Positions 45,557-53,417 of a stretch of DNA of 64,000 nt are shown in pieces. The stretch spans positions 851,043-915,042 of the forward strand of contig NZ_BAABHJ010000040.1 in NCBI RefSeq assembly GCF_039542035.1, in the 5' to 3' direction. The notes beneath the pieces are model-generated. The model saw nothing but the letters and a program-made list of their open reading frames with translations, searched no databases and was not told the origin of the DNA. Source of the stretch: Actinoallomurus liliacearum (lineage in GTDB: Bacteria > Actinomycetota > Actinomycetes > Streptosporangiales > Streptosporangiaceae). Numbering within the stretch: position 1 is the first letter of the stretch; each line of letters begins with the position of its first letter. The translations under genes were made by a program, and so were the position numbers.

Positions 45557-46936
45557 ATGAATCAGGAACGCTTCTCCCGTCTCCGGCTCCGGCTGCTGGC
45601 CGGCGCCGCCGCCCTCGCGCTGCCGCCGATCGTCGCCGCGGCCTCCCCCGCCTGGGCCGCCACCGGACAGATCACCGGGTACGGCGGCAAGTGCGTCGAC
45701 GTCGCCGCCGCCAACAGCGCCAACGGCACCCAGATTCAGCTCTACAGCTGCAACGGCACCAGCGCGCAGCAGTGGACGGTCGGGACCGACGGCACCATCC
45801 GCGGTCTCGGCAAGTGCCTCGACGTCGCCGCCGCCAACAGCGCCAACGGCACCAAAGTGCAGCTCTACGACTGCAACGGAACCGCCGCCCAGTCGTGGAC
45901 CGCGGCCGCCGACGGCAGCCTGCGTGCGCTCGGGAAGTGCCTGGACGCCACCGGCCCCAGCTCGGCGGACGGCACTCCGCTGCAGATCTGGGACTGCGCC
46001 GGCAGCGCCAACCAGAAGTGGACGCTGCCCGGCGGGACCGGCACCCCGCCGCCCGCCTCCGGGCGGATTCCCGGAGCCCCTTACCTCTACATGGGCTGGG
46101 GCAACCCGCCCAACCCCGCCACGGTCATGAACGCCACCGGGGTCAAGTCCTTCACCATGGCGTTCGTCAACTCCAGCGGCGGCTGTACCCCCGCCTGGGA
46201 CGGCTCCAGGCCGCTCACCGGCGGCGCCGACGCCCAGGCGATCTCGGCGATCAAGGGCGCCGGCGGCAGCGTCGAGGTCTCCTTCGGCGGCTGGTCGGGC
46301 AACAAGCTCGGCCCGAACTGCTCGTCCTCCTCCGCGTACGCCGGAGCGGTACAGCAGGTCATCAACGCGGTCGGCCCGGCCGTGGTCGACTTCGACATCG
46401 AGAACTCCGACGAGTTCTCGAACTACACGGTGCAGGACCGGATCCTCGGCGGCCTGAAGATCGTCAAGCAGAACAACCCCAACGTCAAGATCGCCGTGAC
46501 GTTCGGCACGACGACGAGCGGCCCCAGCGGCGACGGCGTCCGGCTCATCAACCAGTCCAAGGCGCTGAACGTGCCGATCGACAGCTACACGATCATGCCG
46601 TTCGACTTCGGCGGCGGTTCGAACATGTACCAGAGCACCGTCAACGCGGCCGAAGGCCTGAAGACCGACCTGAAGAACGCGTGGGGCTGGACCGACGCCC
46701 AGGCCTACGCGCACATGGGGATCTCCGGCATGAACGGCCTGTCCGACCAGCAGGAGACCACCTCGACGGCGACCTGGACCCAGATCCGCGACTGGGCGCT
46801 GTCCAAGGGCCTGAACCGCCTGGCGTACTGGGCGGTCAACCGTGACCACTCCTGCCCCGGCGGGGGAGTGCAGTCCACCTGCAGCGGCATCTCCCAGAAC
46901 GACTGGGACTTCACCCGAATCACGGCCGGCTTCTGA
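45557..46936 (+). CDS. secreted GH18 chitinase with ricin-type lectin domain
   Basis: A 459-residue secreted enzyme. Residues 1-36 are a signal peptide ending in SPAWA; residues 37-160 are a ricin-type beta-trefoil with three repeats, each ending in a QxW motif (QQWTV, QSWTA, QKWTL); a short Pro/Gly linker follows; residues 175-459 are a GH18 domain with catalytic AVVDFDIENSDEF (DxDxE), VSFGGWSG and YTIMPFDFGG. It degrades chitin outside the cell. The first two lectin repeats are nearly identical at DNA level (KCVDVAAANSANGT and KCLDVAAANSANGT), implying recent duplication. ATG 45557 follows GAGAGGA. Confidence 0.93.
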   Translation: MNQERFSRLRLRLLAGAAALALPPIVAAASPAWAATGQITGYGGKCVDVAAANSANGTQIQLYSCNGTSAQQWTVGTDGTIRGLGKCLDVAAANSANGTKVQLYDCNGTAAQSWTAAADGSLRALGKCLDATGPSSADGTPLQIWDCAGSANQKWTLPGGTGTPPPASGRIPGAPYLYMGWGNPPNPATVMNATGVKSFTMAFVNSSGGCTPAWDGSRPLTGGADAQAISAIKGAGGSVEVSFGGWSGNKLGPNCSSSSAYAGAVQQVINAVGPAVVDFDIENSDEFSNYTVQDRILGGLKIVKQNNPNVKIAVTFGTTTSGPSGDGVRLINQSKALNVPIDSYTIMPFDFGGGSNMYQSTVNAAEGLKTDLKNAWGWTDAQAYAHMGISGMNGLSDQQETTSTATWTQIRDWALSKGLNRLAYWAVNRDHSCPGGGVQSTCSGISQNDWDFTRITAGF

Positions 46937-46953
46937 CCGAGGCCGTCCCCACC

Positions 46954-46998
46954 GCTCCGGTCACCGTCGCCATAACCGTTGGCGGCGGTGACCGGAGC
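46954..46998. terminator. hairpin terminator after chitinase
   Basis: GCTCCGGTCACCGTCGCC pairs with GGCGGCGGTGACCGGAGC (one weak pair) around a 9-base loop. Confidence 0.7.
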
Positions 46999-47113
46999 AC
47001 CCCCTGTACGACGCCCCTCGCCCGATCACCGATCGCGTCCGAGGACCCCGGCCGCCACGGCGTTGGTGAGCACTCATCCGGCCACCGTCAACGCCCAGGA
47101 TCAGCCAGATCCG

Positions 47114-47911
47114 TCAGTGGGTGCGGGCGACCGCCGTCCAGCCGGCCGTCAGTGGCTTCTCGGCGCGGGTGGGCCGCCACTCGCACAGGTGGACCACGCC
47201 AGGGTCGATGACGTCCATGCCGGCGAGGAACGCGGTGACCTGGTCACGGGTCCGCGCGATGAAGGGGGCGTTCGCGCCGCGGTACGCGGTCGCCACGTCG
47301 AGGTTGCGCGCCTCTTCCACCGCGGCGTGGGAGAGGATGACGTGGCTGCCGGGCGCGAGGGCGTCCCGGTACCGCCGTACGAGACCGGCGGGGTCCTCCT
47401 CGTCGGGGACGAAGTGCAGGACGGCCACGAACAGCAGCCCGACCGGCCGGTCGAAGTCGATCAGCCGCCGGACGTGCGGGTCCTTCAGGACGGTGTCCGG
47501 ATCGCGCAGGTCGGCGCGGACGGCGGCGGCGCGCTCGGCGGAGGACAGCAGCGCGTTCGCGTGGGCCACCACGACCGGGTCGTTGTCCACGTAGACGACG
47601 CGGGCGTCCGGGTGGACGGCCTGCGCGATCGCGTGCACGTTGCCCTGCGTCGGCAGGCCCGAGCCGAGGTCGAGGAACTGGTCGACCCCGCTTTCGGCGA
47701 CGTACCGGACGGCCCGCTGAAGGAACTCCCGGTTGGTACGCGCCACCGCGGCGACGTTCGGGAGGACCTCGGTGACCTTTCCGGCGGCCTGCCGGTCGGC
47801 GCGGAAGTTGTCCTTGCCGCCGAGGAAGTAGTCGTACATGCGCGCGACGTTCGGTGTCCTGGGGTCGACCTCGAGCCCGGCCGCCGCGTCCTCGGTGGAA
47901 TCGCTCATCCC
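47114..47911 (-). CDS. SAM-dependent methyltransferase (Methyltransf_19)
   Basis: A 265-residue protein of the actinobacterial Methyltransf_19 family. Signatures are PNVARMYDYFLGGKDNFRAD, the SAM-binding FLDLGSGLPTQGNVHAIAQ, the acidic ribose-binding strand ARVVYVDNDPVVVAHANALL, and LLFVAVLHFVPDEEDPAGLV. These proteins are abundant in filamentous actinomycetes and their substrates are unknown. ATG 47911 gives the family N-terminus. Single gene with non-coding DNA on its upstream side. Confidence 0.88.
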   Translation of the reverse strand, partial: GMSDSTEDAAAGLEVDPRTPNVARMYDYFLGGKDNFRADRQAAGKVTEVLPNVAAVARTNREFLQRAVRYVAESGVDQFLDLGSGLPTQGNVHAIAQAVHPDARVVYVDNDPVVVAHANALLSSAERAAAVRADLRDPDTVLKDPHVRRLIDFDRPVGLLFVAVLHFVPDEEDPAGLVRRYRDALAPGSHVILSHAAVEEARNLDVATAYRGANAPFIARTRDQVTAFLAGMDVIDPGVVHLCEWRPTRAEKPLTAGWTAVARTH

Positions 47912-48244
47912 GTCACGTCCCGGCCGCAGCCTCCGCACCGATCACAGCGATCCATGATCGTGATCGTAGCCGGGAGCCGGACCGCATAGCCGCCATCACC
48001 TGGATTGGGCCGGGCACTGGGATCAGCGCCCTGGATTTCGGTGCCGCCAACGACGGCGATCCGGGGCGTTAACGCACGCGCTCATGGCGCGGATGTTCCT
48101 GCATGCCCCGAGCCCGTTCCCGCCCGCCAGGCGGGACGGCCCGTACGCTGGGTGGGCCGTCGTTTCTGGTGGTGTCCACTCAGCGGAGACGAATTCTCCT
48201 CTGGGTAGACGCCGGTGGCAGAGGACGGGCGACCCGGGCGTGTG

Positions 48245-48316
48245 ATCTGTGGAGATTGTCCGTTGTCTCCTTGGGGTGGTCGTGCGGGGTCGTACCGGAA
48301 GCTCGGCAAAGACCCA
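48245..48316 (+). repeat. degenerate duplicated block, copy 1
   Basis: This about 70-base block is repeated at 48808-48880 with about three quarters identity (shared TGCGGGGTCGTAC and CTCGG.AAAG.CC). Three further short blocks are shared between the two regions: 48051-48075 with 48896-48920 (GATCC.GGGCGTTAA), 48316-48333 with 48953-48970 (CCGTGGTGCCG), and 48489-48507 with 49072-49090 (CACAAGATCCACCG). No protein similarity is visible, so this looks like an old duplication of a non-coding or decayed segment. Confidence 0.5.
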
Positions 48317-48568
48317 CCCGTGGTGCCGATATGGGGGTTTTGGCCTCGTCCTGGGCTACGGTCGCCGAGCATTCGGTACGCCGTGGGTGGCGGACCGGAG
48401 CCGTCCCGGTCGCCGGCTCGGCCGCCCGGGGCGACGAACCCGCCGCTGTCGGACACCGGTCAGCCTGGTCCCCGTGCCGCCATGGAGCACCACAAGATCC
48501 ACCGGACAGGTCCTAGTCCGCGAAGACCTCCGAACCGGCGCCAACCCCCATGACCACACCGACTCGAT

Positions 48569-48748
48569 ATGGCCGACGGCACACCGCACCATTCGAACGT
48601 GCGGGGTGTTCCGCTGTGGCGGCGGCAGGACGAGCCCTGCTACGTCGCGACTCGCGACACGAACCAACTCCTGTTCATCGACGCCGCGCTCGCCCGGTTC
48701 GACCGGATGAGCGGGGACGAACTCCACCAGTTCATCTCGTCGCGGTAG
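48569..48748 (+). CDS. small hypothetical protein (59 residues)
   Basis: A 59-codon frame beginning MADGTPHHSNVRGVPLWRRQ and containing CYVATRDTNQLLFIDAALAR, with codon use typical of real genes in this DNA and a natural stop at 48746. It has one cysteine, no signal peptide and no recognised domain. There is no strong ribosome site before ATG 48569. It lies between the two copies of the degenerate duplicated block, in about 1.5 kb with no other convincing gene. Confidence 0.4.
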   Translation: MADGTPHHSNVRGVPLWRRQDEPCYVATRDTNQLLFIDAALARFDRMSGDELHQFISSR

Positions 48749-48807
48749 GCGCTCCTGCCGACGGGGCCCGTACCGCCGACTGCCCCCGGTGCACGGGCGC
48801 CGTGCGA

Positions 48808-48880
48808 TCTGCGGGGGTTGCCCATCGCGTCCCAGGGGGTCGTCATGCGGGGTCGTACGGGATGCTCGGGAAAGCCCGCT
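48808..48880 (+). repeat. degenerate duplicated block, copy 2
   Basis: Second copy of the block at 48245-48316. The order of the other shared blocks differs slightly (here the GATCC.GGGCGTTAA block follows rather than precedes), so rearrangement or independent decay has occurred. A leftward frame at 48913-49254 overlaps this region but I could not recognise it. Confidence 0.5.
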
Positions 48881-49495
48881 CGAGGTGCCGTCAGCGACGG
48901 TGATCCAGGGCGTTAAGGCGAGTCACCCGGGTGGGCTCGCACCCGATGCTCGCCCGTGGTGCCGGCATGGAGTCCTTGACTCTTTCCTGGCTGTTCCGAG
49001 GCACTCAAAGGACGGAGGGCCCGACGCACGGTGCAACAACACGGCACGCTGCGCTGAGACCTCCGCCGCCACAAGATCCACCGAACGTGGTCAGGGGCAG
49101 CGGCGCCTCGCCGTGGCTGGTCGGCGTTCCCGGTTACGAGGGGATCGACGGTCACACCGTCATCACCACGGCACTCGAACGGGCCCAGCTGGGCCGGCCA
49201 GGCCCCGTACGTCGGCACCCCGAGCGCCCGGAAGGCGACGGCCGTACCTTCCATTGCCTTTTCGTTGCTTCCGGCGCCGGTAATCGGGTGACTCCTTTGG
49301 TGTCCGCATTGGGCGCCTTCTATCCCGGATCCGGCTGGGGACACGGAGACTCGGCGGGTACTGACAAAGTCCGTATCAACGGACACGAAAGTGTTGTCCA
49401 GATGTCGTCCTATCCGGGGCATTCGGCCCTATCCGGAAACGGTAAACGGTGCGAGCCTTGTCAAAGTGGACTGGATGGTGAAAAGAGGTGGTCTC

Positions 49496-49744
49496 ATGAT
49501 CCAGAAGGTCGGACAGCTGGTCGCCGCGGCCGTCGCCATGGCCATGCTCGTCCTCGGAGCCGTCCTGCTGGTCGGCGGCTCCGCGTCCGCGCAAAAGGGC
49601 GCCGTCGTCGCGGCGTCGGCGCGCGTGGACGCCAAGCCCGCGCCGTGTACCCGGTGCTGTCTCAAGATGAACCCCAAGACCCACCGGTGCGCTAAATACG
49701 GCTACAAGAAGGGCAAGGGCAAGTGCCAGGCCAAGTGTAAGTAA
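49496..49744 (+). CDS. secreted cysteine-rich cationic peptide
   Basis: An 82-residue precursor that I do not recognise. Residues 1-31 are a classic signal peptide (VAAAVAMAMLVLGAVLLVGG, cleavage after SASA). The mature part ends in about 33 residues with six cysteines spaced C-x2-CC-x9-C-x11-C-x3-C and at least ten Lys/Arg (PCTRCCLKMNPKTHRCAKYG, then YKKGKGKCQAKCK). Such a small, basic, six-cysteine secreted product resembles antimicrobial or toxin-like miniproteins in layout, but that is inference from layout alone. ATG 49496 follows AAGAGGTGG, a strong ribosome site. No protease, transporter or immunity gene is adjacent. Confidence 0.75.
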   Translation: MIQKVGQLVAAAVAMAMLVLGAVLLVGGSASAQKGAVVAASARVDAKPAPCTRCCLKMNPKTHRCAKYGYKKGKGKCQAKCK

Positions 49745-50175
49745 GGCCGTATTCGGGCACCAGGCGAAACCCATCAGAGGTGTAACCGAAGACCGCGAAT
49801 GAGGGTTTTCGGTCGCGGTGACCGACCGACACGGCGCGGAGGCGTCCGGGTCGGTCGGTCATGCGGTGGTGGAGCCGTCGGCCGGCCGCCGTGCCGGGCC
49901 TCGCGTGACCGGCACGGCGGTCGGTCGTGCGTGCGGCCGTACGGCGCGAGGCCGTGCGGGCGCCCTAAGCAGGGCCTTAATATAAGCTCCGAAAAAACTC
50001 CTTCTCCGAGTATTGACACCGGTCGAGATCCCGATCAGTCTCTCGGGAGAGCGCGCTCCTCAGCTCCCGGTGCACGTCAGAGCCCCTACCCCCGCCGGGA
50101 GTCCTTCCCGCCACCAGCGTCACGGCGGGCGGTCTCCTCGCCGCTCCGCCGTGTCCGCGAAGAGGAGCCGCCCCC
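49745..50175. other. non-coding region before the GH3 gene
   Basis: It holds several inverted and direct GGTCGGTC-type repeats (49818-49935), which can fold and may terminate the peptide transcript, then an AT-richer patch (TTAATATAAG near 49978) and a TTGACA at 50013-50018 that could be a -35 element for the GH3 gene. No reading frame is convincing. Confidence 0.4.
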
Positions 50176-53100
50176 ATGAAGCCCCGTCCCCGGGCAGCGG
50201 AACACCGTCCCGCAATGCCCGCAGTAGTGATCACCATCCTGACCCTGCTCCTCGCCTGTGCGGGGACCGTCCTGTCCGGTTCGGCGAGCGCGGCCGCCAC
50301 GTTGCTCTCGCAGGGCAAGCCGGCCACCGCCTCGTCGGTCGAGAGCGCCGGCACCCCCGCCTCGGCGGCCGTGGACGGCGACACAGGTACCCGGTGGTCG
50401 AGCGCGTTCAGCGACCCGCAGTGGCTGCAGGTCGACCTCGGCGCCTCCGCCACCGTCTCCCAGGTCGTCCTCACGTGGGAGACGGCGTACGCGACGGCCT
50501 TCCAGATCCAGGTCTCCGACGACGCCGCCACCTGGCGGACGATCTACAGCACCACCAGCGGCACCGGCGGCAAGCAGACGCTCGACGTCTCCGGCACCGG
50601 CCGCTACGTCCGGATGTACGGGACGGCGAGGGCCACGGGCTACGGCTACTCGCTGTGGGAGTTCCAGGTGTACGGCACGGCGGGGTCGACGCCGCCGCCG
50701 AGCGGCACCCCGATCTCCGCGTTCAAGCAGGTCCGGGCCTCCTCGGCGGAGGGCGGCAACGCCCCGGCGGCGGCGCTGGACGGCCGTACGGACACCCGCT
50801 GGTCCAGCCTGTACACCGACAACGAGTGGCTGGAGGTCGACCTCGGCGGGGCCGCCACGATCACCGGTGCCACGCTCGTCTGGGAGAACGCCTACGCCAC
50901 CGGCTACCGGATCGAGGTCTCCAACGACCGGACGAACTGGACGAGCATCTACAGCACCACGACCGGCAAGGGCGGCACCGAGAACCTCACGATCTCCGGC
51001 AAGGGCCGCTACGTGCGCTTCTACGGAACGGCCAGGGCCACGGGCTACGGCTACTCGCTCTGGGAGTTCCAGATCTTCGGCACGGTCGACGCGTCGAGCA
51101 ACACGCCGCCGCTGCTGTCCCCGCCGACCAAGGCCCCGGCGACCACCGGCCAGTTCGCGCTGTCGGCGCCGGCCGACCACGCGATGGTCACCGACACCCG
51201 CCGCCCGGCCCTGTCCTGGGCCGCGGTCTCCGGTGCCGCGCACTACGAGGTGTGGCTCAACGTCAGCCGTACCGACTACGACTTCACCGCGTCCGGCAGG
51301 CTGCTCGATCTCTACACGAAGGTCGCCGAGCCGACGGGCACGAGCTACACGCCGACCTGGGACATCAGCGACCGCTGGACGTACCGGTGGTTCGTCGTCG
51401 CGGTCGGCGGGTCGGGTGCCAGGACCACGTCGAACATCCGCACGTTCAGCGTCTACCTGCCCACGATCACGGCGGCGGGTGACGGCGTGAACATCGTGAA
51501 CGGCGCCCGCGACCTCAACAAGGACGGGACGATCGAGCCGTACGAGGACTGGCGGCAGCCGGTCGAGACCCGCGTGGCCGACCTCCTCGGCCGGATGACC
51601 CCCGAGGAGAAGGCGTACCAGATGTTCTACAACGCCCAGACGTACCCGCAGTCGGGGTGGCACTTCGGCCCGGCGCAGCCGGCCGACCTCGACAAGGTGC
51701 TCCGCGCCGCCGCCGGAACGCGCCTGGGCATCCCGCCGGTCTCCGCGGGCGACACGATCTCCGGGTACGAGACCACGTATCCGCTGCAGAGCGCGCTGGC
51801 CGCGGGCAAGGACTACCCGCTCGACTACAAGCTGGGCGACATGCAGCGCCGCGAAGAGTTGGAGGTCGGCACGCGCGGCGTGCTGGGGCCGCTGGCCGAG
51901 GTCGGCACCAAGGTGCTCTATCCGCGCATCCAGGAGGGCAACGGCGAGAACGCCGACGTCGCGGCCGCTCAGGTACGCGCCCTGGTGACCGGCCTGCAGG
52001 GCGGGCCGGAGCTGAATCCGACCTCGGTCCTCGCGACGGTCAAGCACTGGCCGGGTGAGGGTGCCGGCGGCGAGGCGGGCATCGTCTACGACGCGGTGAC
52101 GATCAAGTACCACATGATCCCGTGGCGGGCCGCGCTCGACGCCGGGGCGGTCAACATCATGCCCGGCTACGCGGGCAGTTCCTTCCTCGACCCGGGCGGG
52201 CCGGGCGCGGGCAACAGCAAGCCGATCCTCGACTACCTGCGCAACAATCTCGGCTACACCGGCCTGATCACGACCGACTGGCTGCCCTCGGGCGCGTGGA
52301 TCAGCGCGGCGAACGCCGGATCCGACGTGATGGGCGGCGCCGACCCGGGCGCGTCCGGATTCTCGATCGCGAGCTTCCTGTCCAGCGTGCCGATCGCCAG
52401 GATCAACGACGCGGTGACGAGGGTCCTCCGGCTGAAGTTCGAGCTCGGCGTCTTCGACCGCCCGTACGGCGACCCGGTGAACGGCCCGTACCGCTTCCAC
52501 CAGCCGTCATACGCCGCGCTCGCCAACCAGGCCGCGCGCGAGTCCATCACCCTGCTGAAGAACGACGGCGTCCTGCCGATGAAGCTCAAGGCGGGCGACA
52601 ACATCGTGGTGGCCGGTCCGCGTGCCACCGACGGCGCCGCCTGCTGCGTCTGGACCAGCTACTTCCACCAGAACTACGGCTCGCTGGACATTCTGGACGC
52701 GATCAAGGCGCGGGCGGCGAAGGACGGCGTCAACGTCTACCAGGACAGCGGGCCGTCGCCCAAGCTGGCCGTCGTGGCGGTCGGCGAGCCCAGCTACACG
52801 CACGCCACCGCCTGGGTGAAGGAACAGCCGTACCTGCCGGCGGACCAGCTCGCCATCATCCAGAACTTCCACAACCAGGGGATCCCGGTGGTCGTGGTCA
52901 TGGACCTGCCCCGGCCGACGGTGATCTCCGAGTGGAACGGCATCGCCGACGCCATCGTGATGACCTACCGCGGCGGCGAGGAGGTCGGCCCGGCGACGGC
53001 CTCCCTCCTGTTCGGCGACTACACGCCGCACGGGTCGCTGCCGTGGCAGCTCCCGCGCAGCGTCGACCAGGTCCTCAAGCCGGGCGGCACGGACACCCCC

Positions 53101-53256
53101 GCCGACGCCGTCGAGGACTGGAGCCTCCCGTACGACCTGGGCGCGACCGCCGCCGAGCGGTCCGACATCCGGGCGAAGATCGACGCCGGTCAGTCACCGG
53201 CGACGACCTACGGGGATCCGCTGTACCCCTACGGCGCCGGCATCCACAGCTGGTAG
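50176..53256 (+). CDS. secreted GH3 glycosidase with two discoidin-type domains
   Basis: A 1026-residue exported enzyme. Residues 1-40 are a signal peptide. Two F5/8-type-C (CBM32-like) domains follow at about 42-170 and 178-310 (DGDTGTRWSSAFSDPQWLQVDLG and DGRTDTRWSSLYTDNEWLEVDLG); both end in YGTARATGYGYSLWEFQ with nearly identical DNA. A fibronectin-like segment (325-430) precedes a GH3 catalytic unit from about 445 (RVADLLGRMTPEEKAYQMFY, VKHWPGEG, GLITTDWLPSG with the nucleophile Asp near 700) and its C-terminal alpha/beta domain. It should hydrolyse beta-linked glucans or similar outside the cell. ATG 50176 follows GAGGAG. Confidence 0.92.
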   Translation: MKPRPRAAEHRPAMPAVVITILTLLLACAGTVLSGSASAAATLLSQGKPATASSVESAGTPASAAVDGDTGTRWSSAFSDPQWLQVDLGASATVSQVVLTWETAYATAFQIQVSDDAATWRTIYSTTSGTGGKQTLDVSGTGRYVRMYGTARATGYGYSLWEFQVYGTAGSTPPPSGTPISAFKQVRASSAEGGNAPAAALDGRTDTRWSSLYTDNEWLEVDLGGAATITGATLVWENAYATGYRIEVSNDRTNWTSIYSTTTGKGGTENLTISGKGRYVRFYGTARATGYGYSLWEFQIFGTVDASSNTPPLLSPPTKAPATTGQFALSAPADHAMVTDTRRPALSWAAVSGAAHYEVWLNVSRTDYDFTASGRLLDLYTKVAEPTGTSYTPTWDISDRWTYRWFVVAVGGSGARTTSNIRTFSVYLPTITAAGDGVNIVNGARDLNKDGTIEPYEDWRQPVETRVADLLGRMTPEEKAYQMFYNAQTYPQSGWHFGPAQPADLDKVLRAAAGTRLGIPPVSAGDTISGYETTYPLQSALAAGKDYPLDYKLGDMQRREELEVGTRGVLGPLAEVGTKVLYPRIQEGNGENADVAAAQVRALVTGLQGGPELNPTSVLATVKHWPGEGAGGEAGIVYDAVTIKYHMIPWRAALDAGAVNIMPGYAGSSFLDPGGPGAGNSKPILDYLRNNLGYTGLITTDWLPSGAWISAANAGSDVMGGADPGASGFSIASFLSSVPIARINDAVTRVLRLKFELGVFDRPYGDPVNGPYRFHQPSYAALANQAARESITLLKNDGVLPMKLKAGDNIVVAGPRATDGAACCVWTSYFHQNYGSLDILDAIKARAAKDGVNVYQDSGPSPKLAVVAVGEPSYTHATAWVKEQPYLPADQLAIIQNFHNQGIPVVVVMDLPRPTVISEWNGIADAIVMTYRGGEEVGPATASLLFGDYTPHGSLPWQLPRSVDQVLKPGGTDTPADAVEDWSLPYDLGATAAERSDIRAKIDAGQSPATTYGDPLYPYGAGIHSW

Positions 53257-53267
53257 GGAGGTGTTCG

Positions 53268-53298
53268 CGGGGCCGCACGCCGACGGTGTGCGGCCCCG
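53268..53298. terminator. hairpin terminator after GH3 gene
   Basis: CGGGGCCGCAC and its complement GTGCGGCCCCG form an 11-bp stem just after the stop. Confidence 0.7.
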
Positions 53299-53417
53299 CC
53301 TGGTCCCGTTCGTGTGCATCGTCGCGGACCGGGGCACAGTTGGTACGAGGGCCAAGGCGACTCGGCCGAGATCGATCATTGCCCGGCGGGCCGCCGCTCA
53401 ACCGGGGGGACCGAGCG

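Noticed and set aside
48913..49254. 113-codon minus-strand frame (MEGTAVAFRALGVPTYG...)
   Set aside because: Weak ribosome site, no recognised family, and its second half runs through the degenerate repeat block. Possible gene remnant, but not supportable as a gene.
49818..49935. GGTCGGTC repeats as a possible CRISPR or origin repeat array
   Set aside because: The units are irregular, differ in spacing and orientation, and have no spacer-like uniformity; they look like hairpin-forming intergenic DNA.
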